Positions 13,942 through 25,714 of a stretch of DNA of 64,000 bases are shown piece by piece (the first letter of the stretch is position 1; the number at the start of each line of letters is the position of its first letter). The DNA comes from Leptodactylus fallax (lineage: Eukaryota > Chordata > Amphibia > Anura > Leptodactylidae): the NCBI GenBank assembly GCA_947044405.1, contig CAMRHE010000021.1, forward strand, positions 6,680,501 through 6,744,500. Reading direction: 5' to 3'. A model generated the notes under the pieces. It searched no databases, had not been told where the DNA came from, and worked only from the letters and a program-made list of their open reading frames with translations. Made by a program: the position numbers and the translations under genes.

Positions 13942-14854
13942 TAAATAATAATAACTTTATTTATATAGCGCCAACATATTCCGTAGCACTTTACAAATCA
14001 GAGGACACATGAACAGACAATATGAGACATTACAATGTGACAAAGAAATAAACATATCAAACAATAGGAGTGAGGGCCCTGCTCGCAAGAGCTAACATTC
14101 TATGAGAAGATAGGGGGACACGAGGTCAGAGGGCTTGTTTGCTACCATGGTCCAGCCATTTTTTAATAGAAAAGGTTATGTAACTGAAGCTGTATGAACC
14201 TGTCACCAGCCAGTATCTGCGAATAAACAGATACTAAGTGCAAGGAGTGCAGTGTAACTTCTAGATGGAGAAGACAGGATCTGAGGAACAGAGGAGGAAG
14301 GATAAAAGGTGTTATTGTTCTCCACCTCCACACACTACACGGTGATCAGGTCACGTGATAAGCCTGACCATACAGATGTGATTTTAGGACAGTTTTGAAG
14401 CTGCTGTAGTTGGGAATTAATCAGATTGTCTTGGGTAAAGCATTCCAAAGCACCGATGCAGCTCGAGAAAAGTCTTGGAGATGGGATTGGGAAGATCGGA
14501 TAACAGGGGATGCAAGTCTAAGGTCATTGGCAGAACGGAGAGGACGGTTAGGGTGGTAGACAGTGACGAGAGAGGAGATATAGGGGGGCACAGTGCTATG
14601 GATGGATTTGTGGGTCAGTGTGATAATTTTATATTGTATTCTCTGATGGATGGGCAACCAATACAGTGACTGACACAAGGTAGATGCGTCTGTGTACCGG
14701 TTTGACAGAAAGATGTCTGGCGGCTTTATTCAGGACAGATTGTAGTGGGCAGAGTTTAGTAAGAGGAAGCCCATTTAGAAGAGAATTGCAATAGTGAAGA
14801 CAAGAGAGAATCAGAGTGACAATGAGGGTTTTAGATGTTTCAACGGTGAGAAAA
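13942..14854 (-). mobile_element. L2-like LINE 3' fragment nested in L1 ORF1
   Basis: On the - strand the fragment reads LILSCLHYCNSLLNGLP, then LYWLPIHQRIQYKI, and near the end SAASVLWNALPKTI-type sequence. These are the standard C-terminal blocks of L2/CR1-group reverse transcriptases. The 3' tail (+ strand ATTTATATAGCGCCAACATA, 13955-14000) is the tail shared with a SINE at 32690-32850. Flanks GGCCTTAA (13934-13941) and GGCCTTGA (14855-14862) look like a short target duplication inside the L1 ORF1. Confidence 0.8.
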
Positions 14855-15303
14855 GGCCTTGAGCACTATTTCTTCCTTGACAGTGTAGAAGTGGATCCTG
14901 CAGATTACATCTTGGGGTTTAGTAGGGTCAGCTCTGCTGGGCCAGAGGGCATGGTGTGCGCGGTCCATTTCAATGCGAGTCTCAGAAGGGCGGCCCAAGA
15001 GAGAATTGAAAATGCCAGTGAGGGTAGGAACCAGGTCAGCCATCTGAGTGGCTTCTGGGAGGCCGCGGATCCGTATGTTATTGCGACTGTTGCGGTTCTC
15101 TATGTCATCCATATGAGAGATAAGCTTGCCGTAGTGAGAAGTATGGTCTGTAGACGACTGTTGTAAAGTGTGGAGAGAGGCTGTAACCGAGGATTGAACT
15201 GTTCCAGGAAAGCCACCCTGTGCTGCAGATCAGAAATTTCAGATTTCACCACTTGCAAGTCCTGGTGCCATGCGCGCTTCAGATCAGTAGCTAGACAGTC
15301 CAT
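14855..15303 (-). pseudogene. L1 ORF1 coiled coil and RRM part
   Basis: On the - strand, KSEISDLQHRVAFLEQ (15100-15303) is coiled-coil sequence. Next comes MDDIENRNSRNNIRIRGLPE (start about 15112), the diagnostic L1 ORF1 RNA-binding motif, followed by MDRAHHALWPSRADP. The coding sequence is then cut by the L2 insertion and resumes at 13941. Confidence 0.85.
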
Positions 15304-16174
15304 ATCCCTTTTACTTAGGGCAGGTAGAGCCTGTAGTTCTGGATGTTTCTGGATGTTTCTTAGTGTGCCACTTCCTCTGGTGGTGGTAGATGAGATACAA
15401 AAGGAGGCGGCTCAGTACAGCGAATAGCGGGAGCACCATTGCCACTCAGGAGTTTCTTACAGGTGACAGGAGGATCGGTCTCCTCACTAGATGAGAGGTC
15501 TGAGCCAGATAGAGGAGAAATAGTCCCAGGCATCTGCTGACCAGGTCTGGAGGAGTGGAATAGGGATTTCTTGGATGGGGGATTACATCCCACTCCGAGT
15601 CTCTATCATGGACAGAGGACTGAGAACCCCCTGGTTTCAGTGATGGGGGGTCAGGAAGAAGTTCTGAGATAACCTCCCCCCCACCTCTCCAGAAGTCCCT
15701 ACAGGGATTGAAGGAATGGAGAGCAGCGGCGTCTCTGCTGCCGCTGATCTCGACCGAGATGTAGGCGGAGGCCAGATGGAGGCAGATCCCAGTCCTGAAG
15801 ACAGTTCTGGCAGTAGGGATGATGGTTTGGCCGCCTGTTGCAGGTCTGGGGAGCAGTTGGAGCGCTGCCCTGTAGCAAGCAGCAAAGCGGAGGTGCCGCT
15901 CAGCGCTCCTGCAGAGAGCACATGTGGAGCAGAAGATGGCGGCACCCGCGTTCATGTTCCGGTACCAGCACTAGAGGGCCTGCACTGTTCTCCCAGTGGG
16001 GGAAAATACATTGATATTGCCGCCTCCGGAGGCAGGGAGGAGGGGGGATCCCCTGCAGGTCGTCTAGCTCGAGGTTTGCCTATTTATGCACAGATAAACA
16101 CCCAGTACTAAGGGGCAGACAGCAGAGCTCTCAGAGAACACGACCGCTCGCTTCCATGCCTAGCCACGCCCCCT
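15304..16174 (-). other. L1 5' region
   Basis: GC-rich sequence between the LINE 5' terminus (16174 on the - strand) and its ORF1. Its frames are open for up to 170 codons but show no family motif; high GC lowers stop frequency. It is interpreted as the 5' UTR/promoter part of the LINE plus the start of ORF1. Confidence 0.6.
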
Positions 16175-16202
16175 GTTTGTGTGTTTTAATAGTTTTTTAA
16201 CT

Positions 16203-16413
16203 GACAACATTTTCTGTGCTTATAATAATATGTATTCGTATATATGCAGATTTGATGCTATGTTTCACTTGCAAAGTATCAGTCTTTATAGGATTATTAT
16301 TATGCAGTAGGGAATTGATATATTAGTACTATCTGGTGTTCTGGGAAATATAGGTTACTGATTGTTGTTTGTTTTTCCTGCAACCAGATTTAATTTTTTG
16401 TTTTTATACTTAT
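16203..16413 (+). repeat. Dispersed repeat, inverted copy of 33885-34035
   Basis: GATATATTAGTACTATCTGG and TATCAGTCTTTATAGGATTA recur inverted at 33890-33960. The unit is the continuation of the repeat broken by the L1, since the 34.0 kb copy runs uninterrupted across the L1 target sequence. Confidence 0.8.
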
Positions 16414-16433
16414 TAATCGTTGATTATGATGTT

Positions 16434-16583
16434 AATCTGTTTTCCCTTAGTCCTAACAGCAGCACAATATTGTGTATTCCTGCCCCTGTGTTCTGGTAGG
16501 ACAGGCAGAACTTTTAATTAACATAAAATATGCATGACTATGCTACACTATAAGAGGGCAAAGAGACCTCCCTCCCTTGTGTA
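16434..16583. repeat. DIRS left inverted terminal repeat
   Basis: Matches the complement of about 26125-26276, including the blocks ACTTTTAATTAACATAAA and GCATGACTATGCTAC. The outer 20 or so bases (16414-16433) are found again inverted in the internal complementary region but not at the right end. Confidence 0.9.
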
Positions 16584-16626
16584 AGTTATAAAGTAAAAAT
16601 TTCTAAGTTTAGGGAGGGAAGCTTGT

Positions 16627-16715
16627 GCTGCTGTTAGGACTAAGGAAAAACAGATTAACATCATAAATCAACGATTCCCTTACGTCCTACAGCAGCACAA
16701 TATGGGGATATAGCA
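16627..16715. repeat. DIRS internal complementary region
   Basis: GCTGTTAGGACTAAGG then ACAGATTAACATCATAAATC is the complement of the left end (16414-16463). The adjoining CCTACAGCAGCACAATATGG is the complement of the right end near 26245-26270. Confidence 0.85.
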
Positions 16716-16745
16716 AGTAATTCCCTTAGGGAGGGTTTCCCTGCT

Positions 16746-18194
16746 CTACACACCTAGGACTGACTGTCCAAAGGCAGTTGCCACAGAACTCCAAACATCT
16801 AGTCGATAATGTTTTACAAAGGTTAGGCGAGACCAAGAAGCAACTGCACAGATCTGATCCAGCGGTAAGGCCCGGTTCTCAGCCAAGAGGTTAATACAGC
16901 TCTGGTTGAATGGGCTGTACAAAATTCGGTTGGAGCTGACCCCTGAGCAAAAAAAGAGACTTTGATTGCCTCCTTGATCCACCTAGACAAGGTAGGCTTG
17001 GAAGCCCTGAGACCTTTGTCTCTACCATACATGTTCACAAGGAGATTCTCGGTTCTCCTAAAGGAACGTGTATGTAAGAGGTAAACCTGGAGACATCTCA
17101 CAACATCTAATGTGTGAAGTTTTTTCTCCTCTTCAGAGGAAGGGGCTGGAAAAAACACGGGTAAAGAGACTAATTGGTTAATATTGGTGCGGGAAGGCAC
17201 CTTAGGTTTAAGCCCAGGAAGAAACCTAAGTTGGACCTATACGCAAAAAATTATATATAAGGTTCCTTGGAAGAAAAAGCCTGGAGCTTACTTACCCTTT
17301 TGGCTGAAGTGATGGCTAATAGAAAGGTGGTTTTAAAGGCAAGAAATTTAAGATCTACAACCTCCAAAGGCTTAAAAGGAGGACCACAAAGACCTGAAAG
17401 AACAGTAGAGAGATCCCACTGGGGAACCGGAGCTGAGACCAACGGTCTAAGTCTGGTAGTGCCCTTAAGGAATCCAACAATAAGGGAATTCTGGGACAAT
17501 CGTCTACCTAAACAGGTGGATAAGGCTGAAACCTGAACCCTCAGTGTAGCAGGAGAAAGGCCTGAATCCAAGCCGCTTTGAAGAAAATCCAAAATTTCTG
17601 CCATAGTAGGGATTGAATTATCAGCTCCTCTTCTGGAGCACCACTGCTTGGGGATGTTAGCTATCCTATGGTAGCTTTTCTTGGTAGACTCTGCTCTGAC
17701 ACAGGAAAGAGTCTTCAGGACAGCTTCTGGCAGTCCACTAAATCTCCGTAGGGACTGATCAACCTCCAGGCTGTCAGGTTGAATCTCCTCAGATCCTGGT
17801 GCTTCTGAGTTCCTTTGGAAACCAGGTTCTGGGTGGGGGGAAGTCTCCAATATGTCCCTTGACTCATGTACATGAGCTGGGCAAACCAAGTCCTTTTTGG
17901 CCAGAATGGAAAGATGGCTATCACAGAGACTTGGTCCTGTCTGACTTTCATCAATACCTTTGGTATCATGGAAAGTGGAGGGAAAATGTATGCCAGCCTG
18001 AACCTCCAAGGGATAGACAGGGCATCCACTGTCAATGGATAGTCCTCCTGATACAGTGAGCAGACCATCTCTACCTTGGCATTGAGTCTGGTCGCAATGA
18101 GGTCTACTTCTGGGAGACCCCATCTCAGGGTAATCTGATGGAATACATCTTGATTGAGAGACCATTCTCCTGATATGACATGACCCCGACTCAA
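16746..18194 (-). pseudogene. DIRS tyrosine recombinase and preceding linker region
   Basis: On the - strand the N-terminal part (about 18194-17720) has EWSLNQDVFHQITLRWGLPE, then VDLIATRLNAKVEMVCSLY, the region following RNase H in DIRS elements. The recombinase follows. Its core-binding part contains DSGLSPATLRVQVSAL. The first catalytic arginine sits in ITSAKRVSKLQAF (near 17275), HSTRAVLTSW gives the His-x-x-Arg box (near 16900), and FVKHYRLD gives the nucleophile tyrosine (near 16815). At least two frame changes separate these parts. The catalytic residues are visible, but no single frame links them. Confidence 0.9.
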
Positions 18195-18247
18195 CTGATC
18201 TGCTACTATGTTCAGGGAACGTTTGATGTGAACTGCGGATAAGTGGG

Positions 18248-19258
18248 TCAGATTTTTTTTTTTTCTGCCCAGGTAAAAATCAGATCCGACTCTCTAGGAG
18301 AGATAACGATCTGGTGCCTCCCTGTCTGTTCAGGTACATTACGGTCGTCATGCTGTCTGACTGAACCTTGATTGATCTCCCTATGAGGAGAGGAGAAAAA
18401 TGAAGTAGTGCCAGGTACACGGCTCTGAGCTCCTTCCAATTGGAAGATGTCTTTTCTTCTAGACTGCTCCAGACTCCTTGTACGGTCTTCTCCCCATCCT
18501 GAGAGGGATGCATCGGTAGTCAACAGGGTCCAACAAGGTTGGACCGTGGACTTTCCGTCTTTCAGGTGTATCCACCATCTGAGGGAAAGATAGGTACTGG
18601 GAGAAAGTTTGAGCTTCTTGTCGAGACCGAGAGGTGTACGGCTCCAGGCTTTTAGTACTTTCATCTGGAGAGGACGCAAATGCCATAAAGCCCAAGGGAC
18701 TGCGATGGCTGAGGATGACATCAGGCCTAGGACTCTCATGGATGTTCTGATGGATACCAGGCGTGTTCTGAAGAGAAACCTGACTGCTCTGATTAATCTT
18801 TTCTTCCATGCTGGTGTTAAGGAAACCTCCATGCAGTCTGAGTCCAGGAGATACCCCAGGAACTTCCTGCGGGTAGAGGGAACTTACCTCTGACTTCTCC
18901 CAATTTATCAGCCAACCCAAGCTTTGGAGAAGGTAAACGGTTATCAATAACTGCTGGAGCATAACAGACTCTGACTGGGCTTTTATTAGCCAGTCATCCA
19001 GGTATGGCACTACAAAAAGGCCCTGAAGCCTGAGAGAGGCTGCTATAGGAGCTACAACTCTGGTGAAGGTATGAGGAGCTGAAGTGATGTCAAAGAGTAG
19101 GGCTGTGAACTGAAGATGCTTCCTGTGGCCGGAAACTGAAACGGCGATTCTGACATCTTAAGTTCTATAATCATTCTCCAACTGCCTGATGGTTTTGGCA
19201 CCAGAAAAACTGGAGAGTAGACACCGAATCCTTCTTCCAAGGGGGGGACCTCTTCCAA
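18248..19258 (-). pseudogene. DIRS reverse transcriptase / RNase H
   Basis: On the - strand, GVYSPVFLVPKPSGSWRMII marks the RT start (19052-19258). MPYLDDWLIKAQS carries the YLDD active site and LGWLINWEKSEV the following block (18459-19010). TTDASLSGWGE (18248-18832) is the RNase H start. Blocks are in the right order but in three frames. Confidence 0.9.
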
Positions 19259-19329
19259 GGCCCCCTAGCGGATGTAATCATGAATGAAGCACTCCAATAT
19301 ATCCTACTGAGCCGCAGGAAGGGAGTGGG

Positions 19330-20320
19330 TTATGACGAATCGTTCCTGAGGCGGCTGAAGAAACTCGATTGCATAACCTCACTGAAAAACCTACAAGACC
19401 CAAGGGTCTTGAATTTTTTTCTGTCAGACAGTGTAAAAGTGAGAAAGCCGACCTCTGACAGAAGACTCGGCCACAGGAAGAATGCAGCCAATATCAAAGC
19501 TAGGCTTCTTTTTGTCCTCATCCTTGGGGAACCTTCGTCCAGAACCCCTAGGCTGATATCTAGGACGTCTCTGGAACTGAGGTCTGGGTTGAGGCTGATA
19601 ACCTCTACCCCGGCCGAAAGGTCTTGACCTGCCTCTAAAGGCCTGAGGCAGAGTCTTACCCTTTTTATTGGCAAGGTCTATCATAATCTCATCCAGGCCT
19701 CTGCCAAAAAGCTTACCCAGCTCAAAGGTTAGAGAACAAAGGTTGAACTTGGAGGCATTATCAGCTCTCCAGGGTTTTAACCATAGCGGCCTTCTAGCTG
19801 CCGTAGAAAGGGCCAAAGATTTGTCCGCCAGCCTTAAATGATGTTGGGAGGCTTCGGCTAAATAATCTGCCGACAAGGAGACCGAACTCAAAAAAAGCTA
19901 GGAGACGAAAACGTTTCGTCTCTTGCAAACTGGGCTAAGTCAGCACGAAATTAGCTTGAGACTTCATTAGAGGCAATAGCCATGGAAGTCTGACCGGAGG
20001 CCAGAGAATAAACCTTCCTGAGGGTACTCTCTATGCATCTATCCATGGGGTCCTGGAGGTTAGAACCATCATCCACCGGGACCACCATACGACAGAACAA
20101 CTTGTCCACTTTAGGTGGGAGGCCCCACCGATCCCGCTGAGCCTCCGCAATAGGGAACAAGGTTCTAAATCTTCTGGAATATATGGACGCTCTTTCCAGA
20201 TGTTTCCATTCCGCAAGCATGAGTCTTTCCAGGGACTCATCCATTTGGAAGGCCCTAGGCACCCTAGAGGTGGAACAGGAGGCTTCCCCATCAACATCAC
20301 GGTCCTTTGACCGGATGGAC
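19330..20320 (-). pseudogene. DIRS gag-like protein remnant
   Basis: On the - strand the N-terminal part (20262-19951) is rich in charged residues. The C-terminal part (19891-19424) ends in an Arg/Gly/Pro/Gln-rich nucleic-acid-binding tail (RSRPFGRGRGYQPQPRPQFQ). It lies immediately 5' of the RT, as expected for a DIRS first ORF. Two frames are used. Confidence 0.75.
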
Positions 20321-20454
20321 TTCAGCAGCCTATTTATCTTCTCAAGAGGAAAAAGAGGTCTGCTGGTATCTTCCAGGTATCATCAGATGAAAGCGTTTCG
20401 TCAATCACCTGGAAATCTTCAATAGCTTCACAGTGTATCACAATGCATACAAAC

Positions 20455-20545
20455 CAGACCCCTTTTTTTTTTTTTTTTAAAACTCCTTGCAGGATTTGAA
20501 CCCAGGACTCTAGCACTGCAAGCACCGTGCTGCCCAGAACTGCAG
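20455..20545 (-). repeat. tRNA-derived SINE head fragment
   Basis: The complement reads GTCCTGGGTTCAAATCC, containing a good RNA polymerase III B box (GGTTCAAATCC), preceded by GCACGGTGCTTGCAGTGC. This is typical of the tRNA-like head of amphibian and fish SINEs. A long A/T run follows at 20462-20478. Confidence 0.55.
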
Positions 20546-20950
20546 CAGCAAGAACAGTAATCCAGGTGGAGTACTGAGGCCTTCCTCACTAAGAGACAAG
20601 CCATCTCCTGCATTGAGATGAAGGCTTCTATAGGAGTCGAGGAGGAATGAGCAAGTAGTGCACACAAAAAACCCTCCCCCCCGCAAATTTTGCAAACCTT
20701 AATTCCTTGTACACAGAATTAAGCTAAAAATATACAGACCAATGCCAGAAAAGAGGCTCAGCAAATATAAACTTGCAAAAAGGAGAAAAAAACAAAGCTG
20801 CAAAAAGTCTGTCCGAGAATTCAGTCCCCGGAAAACCGGAACACAAACAAAGGTCCCGGAGGAACAAAGTGACAGACGTCATTTCTGGTGTCCGCGGAGC
20901 TTGTAAGTTAAGTGAAACAGTAATGCCCCACATCAAGGCCTCACAAGTGG

Positions 20951-20958
20951 CCTGCACC
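20951..20958. repeat. hAT target duplication, left (CCTGCACC)
   Basis: Identical to 25707-25714 and exactly abutting the element termini. The DIRS tandem repeat has an uninterrupted paralogous version at 25848-25870. Confidence 0.9.
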
Positions 20959-21436
20959 CAGGGGCGCACCACTAATGAGGCGAAGTGAGGTGGCCGCCTC
21001 AGGCGGCACTGTCCGTCACTGTCTGGGGGGGTGGCATTTTTACTATTTAATGTAGACCAGCCCAGGACAGGCCGCTTTAAAAAAAAAACAAAGCTGAGCG
21101 GGGCCTGTGCTGGGCTGGTTTACGAGACGTCGCATCTCAGCGCAGGCGGCGATACAATGACGTCATCACGCCGCCTACTCTGAGACACAGACATCGCGGA
21201 CAAGAAGAGGAGGCGGCGGCTGCATCAAGACAACGCAGGTGAGTATAACTTTTTTTTTTATATATAAATAGGCCGTGACCTGCTGGAGTATCCCCAGCAG
21301 GTCACGGCTTATTTATTTACCTACCCTGCGTCTGCTCGTGGCCGCCTCCGCTTCCCCTTCTGCTACGTGAGCGGCCACGGGGATTGGTAAGTGAGGCCGC
21401 GAGCATCGGTAAGTGAGGCAGCGGGCCTCAAATACT

Positions 21437-21760
21437 ACTATTATTATACTCCGGGGTCTTTTCAGACCCCAGAGTATAAAATCGGAGGCCTAGAGTTGGT
21501 GAGGGAACATAGAAACCATTGTTACTCACCTCCTGCGATCCGATGTAACTCCGAGCAGGCTTGAGGCCTCTGGTGACATCATCAGGTCACGTCGCCGGCC
21601 TGATCACGTGACGTCTGTGCGCAATTAAACGGCCGAAAGCTGCAAGGAGTGCACTGGTGTCCAGGATAGGTAAGTAATACTGGTTTTTATGTTTGTATTC
21701 TCCCCTGGGTCTCCAATCATTATACTCTGGGGTCTGAAAAGACCCCAGAGTATAATAATA
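21437..21760. repeat. Hairpin-bounded module in hAT
   Basis: The first hairpin pairs TATACTCCGGGGTCT with AGACCCCAGAGTATA. The second (21720-21755) pairs TTATACTCTGGGGTCT with its perfect complement over 16 bases across a 4-base loop. Between them lie TTACTCACCT (near 21524) and AGGTAAGTA (near 21668), inverted splice-donor-like boxes around GC-rich DNA with CACGTG and GACGTC motifs. A homologous module occurs at 40110-40497. Confidence 0.85.
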
Positions 21761-21769
21761 GTTCATGGG

Positions 21770-24520
21770 TGGCCCACTATGGGGCATAATACCGTGTGCA
21801 GGGGCCACTGTAGAGCATAATACCCTGTGCAGGGGCTACTAAGGAGCATAATACCGAGTGCAGGGGCCACTATAGAGCATAATACCATGTGCAGGGGCCA
21901 CTATGCAGCATAATACCGAGTGCAGGGGCCACTATAGAGCATAATACCGGGTTCAGTGGCCACTATGGAGCATAATACAAGTGCAGGGGCCACTATGGAG
22001 CATAATACCGAGTGCAGGGGCCACTATAGAGCATAATACCGGGTGCAAGGGCCACTATGGAGCATAATACCCTGTGCAGGGGCCACTATGGAGCATAATA
22101 CCGAGTGCAGGGCCCACTATAGAGCATAATACCGGGTGCAGTGGCCACTATGGAGCATAATACAAGTGCAGGGGCCACTATGGAGCATAATACCGAGTGC
22201 AGGGGCCACTATAGAGCATAATACCTTGTGCAGGGGCCACTATGCAGCATAATACCGAGTGCAGGGGCCACTATAGAGCATAATACCAGGTTCAGTGGCC
22301 ACTATGGAGCATAATACAAGTGCAGGGGCCACTATGGAGCATAATACCGAGTGCAGGGGCCACTATAGAGCATAATACCATGTGCAGGGGCCACTATGGA
22401 GCATAATACCGAGTGCGGGGGCCACTATAGAGCATAATACCGGGTGCAGTGGCCACTATGGAGCATAATACCGTGTGCAGGGGCCACTGTAGAGCATAAT
22501 ACCCTGTGCAGGGGCCACTAAGGAGCATAATACCGAGTGCAGGGGCCACTATAGAGCATAATACCATGTGCAGGGGCCACTATGCAGCATAATACCGAGT
22601 GCAGGGGCCACTATAGAGCATAATACCGGGTGCAAGGGCCACTATGGAGCATAATACCCTGTGCAGGGGCCACTATGGAGCATAATACCGAGTGCAGGGC
22701 CCACTATAGAGCATAATACCGGGTGCAGTGGCCACTATGGAGCATAATACAAGTGCAGGGGCCACTATGGAGCATAATACCGAGTGCAGGGGCCACTATA
22801 GAGCATAATACCATGTGCAGGGGCCACTATGCAGCATAATACTGAGTGCAGGGGCCACTATAGAGCATAATACCAGGTTCAGTGGCCACTATGGAGCATA
22901 ATACAAGTGCAGGGGCCACTATGGAGCATAATACCGAGTGCAGGGGCCACTATAGAGCATAATACCAGGTTCAGTGGCCACTATGGAGCATAATACAAGT
23001 GCAGGGGCCACTATGGAGCATAATACCGAGTGCAGGGGCCACTATAGAGCATAATACCATGTGCAGGGGCCACTATGGAGCATAATACCGAGTGCGGGGG
23101 CCACTATAGAGCATAATACCGGGTGCAGTGGCCACTATGGAGCATAATACAAGTGCAGGGGCCACTATGGAGCATAATACAAGTGCAGGGGCCACTATGG
23201 AGCATAATACAAGTGCAGGGGCCACTATGGAGCATAATACAAGTGCAGGGGCCACTATGGAGCATGATACCAGTGCAGGGGCCACTATAGAGCATACTAA
23301 CGGGTGCAGGGGCCACTATGGAGCATAATACAAGTGCAGGGGCCACTATGGAGCATAATACCGTGTGCAGGGGCCACTGTAAGGCATAATACCCTGTGCA
23401 GGGGCCACTATGGAGCATAATACCGAGTGCAGGGGCCACTATGGAGCATAATACCGAGTGCAGGGGCCACTATAGAGCATAATACCAGGTGCAGAGGCCA
23501 CTTTGGAGCATAATACAAGTGCAGGGGCCACTATGGAGCATAATACAAGTGCAGGGGCCACTATGGAGCATAATACCAGTGCAGGGGCCACTATGGAGCA
23601 TAATACCAGTGCAGGGGCCACTATAGAGCATAATACCAGTACAGGGGCCACTGTGGAGCATAATACCGTGTGCAGGGGCCACTGTGGAGCATAATACCTT
23701 GTGCAGGGGCAAATATGGAGCATAATACCTTGTGCAGGGACCAATATGGGGCATAATACCGTGTGCAGTGGCCACTATGGAGCATAATACCGAGTGCAGG
23801 GGCCACTATAGAGCATAATACCGGGTGCAGAGGCCACTATGGAGCATAATACAAGTGCAGGGGCCACTATGGAGCATAATACAAGTGCAGGGGCCACTAT
23901 GGAGCATAATACCAGTGCAGGGGCCACTATGGAGCATAATACCAGTGCAGGGGCCACTATGGAGCATAATACCAGTGCAGGGGCCACTATAGAGCATAAT
24001 ACCAGTGCAGGGGCCACTATGGAGCATAATACCGTGTGCAGGGGCCACTGTGGAGCATAATACCTTGTGCAGGGACCAATATGGGGCAAAACCGTGTGCA
24101 GTGGCCACTATGGAGCATAATACCGAGTGCAGGGGCCACTATAGAGCATAATACCGGGTGCAGAGGCCACTATGGAGCATAATACAAGTGCAGGGGCCAC
24201 TATGGAGCATAATACAAGTGCAGGGGCCACTATGGAGCATAATACCAGTGCAGGGGCCACTATGGAGCATAATACCAGTGCAGGGGCCACTATAGAGCAT
24301 AATACCAGTGCAGGGGCCACTATGGAGCATAATACTGTGTGCAGGGGCCACTGTGGAGCATAATACCTTGTGCAGGGGCAAATATGGAGCATAATACCGT
24401 GTGCAGGGACCAATATGGGGCATAATACCGTGTGCAGTGGCCACTATGGAGCATAATACCGTGTGCAGGGGCCACTGCGAGGCATAATGCAGTGTGCAGG
24501 GGCCACTGCGGGCCATAATA
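21770..24520. repeat. 30/31-bp minisatellite array
   Basis: Units follow the pattern GGGGCCACTATGGAGCATAATACCGAGTGCA, in a 31-base form (ATACCGAGTGC) and a 30-base form (ATACAAGTGC or ATACCAGTGC). By length there are roughly 85-90 units. Some have TAGAGC, CAGTGG or GTAGAGC variants. From about 23440 the units form larger blocks of about 333-336 bp that are nearly identical to one another. Long reading frames through the array (MEHNTSAGAT repeats on +, APALVLCSIV on -) arise from the 30-base units and are not genes. Confidence 0.98.
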
Positions 24521-25706
24521 CTGTGTAATATTGTGTGCAGGGGCTGCTGTGGAACATTATAGTGTGTGTAAATGGGGCGCTATAAACTAGGGCTATGGCA
24601 CCTGTTTATATTATACGCTGTCTGTTTATAGTGGCCGTGTGATGTAATTCCAGCCTTGTCACATACTGTAGACATGTACAGGACGAGGCTGTAGTTACAT
24701 TACATGGCCGCTATGAGATGAATGACACTATGTAAACATAGAAGCGGTCATGGCGCTTACACAGGTACCATTCAAACAGCTGATCAGTGGGGGTCCTGGG
24801 TTTTTGAGCCCCACTGATTAGTTTATTAATGACCTGGAAAACCTTTTAATTAGTTGACACCTGGGGCATTATTAATAAGGGGCACTATTTATACAGGGTA
24901 CACACGGACATTATTAATATAAAGTTGCACTTGGGAGTATTATTCATTATGGGGGGGTTATATCATATATTTTGTAATTGGGGTAGAAGCAGGATGGGTG
25001 TGCAGGTGAGGACAATGTGGGTCGGGTGCCTGGAAAAGTGAGGAGCCAAAGATGTCTGTGTTGCAAACTTTACAGAGACAAGTCACAGCTGGAAGAAGTG
25101 GTCATGGCGGCGCAAAGGGAAGAGAAGGGAAATGTGACCAATTAGTCAGAGACATCTCCTGTAAGTCACAAAATGTTACTGCCCTGTATTCACCTAAATG
25201 ATAGAGGATAAATACCTGATTGATAGGGGTCTGTCTGCTGAGATCCCACTGAGCCTGAGAATTGGGTTTTTTCCCCCCACTGGGTGGGAATTCAGCCTGA
25301 CCGCAGCCATATATATAGGTGTGTCACTTGGTGGATGGATGAACCTGCGTGGCTCTCATTCACTTCGATGGGAGTGCCAAAGATACCCGAAGTCCAGTAC
25401 TCAGCTATCTGCGGGGCTCCTATTATAGAGAATGGGGGCCACGTGGGCTCGTCCATTCACCAAGCAGAAGATGTGTGAAGTTACTTTCATTGTTAATGCC
25501 GTGTTGTTGATCTGATACTGAAGTAATACAGGAAGAAGAATTCTTAAAAACTGTTTTATAACTTTGTGTATTGTGTATATTGTGCGACGATAACAGTGTG
25601 TTAAACTAGTAGCATGGAAACTCAATTTTTTTTTTTTTTTTTTTTTTGGGGGGGGGCGTCTTTCTATAGTCCGCCTCAGGCAACAAAGAGGCTAGGTTCA
25701 CCACTG
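24521..25706. other. Right part of hAT element, no gene seen
   Basis: Degenerate sequence with fragments resembling other amphibian repeats, such as the GATAAATACCTGATTGATAG-like block at 25205. There is a T run then G run at 25627-25657. No coding motif was found. Confidence 0.6.
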
Positions 25707-25714
25707 CCTGCACC
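25707..25714. repeat. hAT target duplication, right (CCTGCACC)
   Basis: Second copy of the 8-bp duplication, directly after the terminal CACTG. Confidence 0.9.

Larger units (their letters stand above)
20959..25706. mobile_element. 4.75 kb non-autonomous hAT element with giant minisatellite
   Basis: It begins CAGGGGCGCACC and ends so that the complement reads CAGTGGTGAACC, with 9 of 12 bases matching. It is flanked by perfect 8-bp duplications (CCTGCACC), the hAT signature. No transposase motif was found. Inside are two GGGGTCT/AGACCCC hairpins (21437-21479, 21717-21760) flanking a GC-rich module, the 30/31-bp minisatellite (21770-24520), and unique or old repeat sequence to 25.7 kb. It sits inside the DIRS element and must be younger than it. 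Confidence 0.88.

Noticed and set aside
15446..16111. Frames of 131 and 169 codons at the L1 5' end.
   Set aside because: No L1 ORF1 or other motif, on both strands at once, in GC-rich 5' UTR sequence.
20455..20545. Possible tRNA gene on the - strand.
   Set aside because: Only a B box and part of the body are present and no cloverleaf could be built; it fits a SINE head.
23073..24516. Long repeated reading frames (MEHNTSAGAT on +, APALVLCSIV and HSGPCTGIM on -) that could look like a repetitive protein.
   Set aside because: They come from the 30-bp units of the minisatellite. The 31-bp units break the frame, there is no start context or splice logic, and both strands are equally open.
21770..24520. 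Resemblance to a CRISPR array (regular ~30-bp repeats).
   Set aside because: The whole unit repeats with no unique spacers, it lies in vertebrate DNA within a hAT element, and no cas genes exist here.
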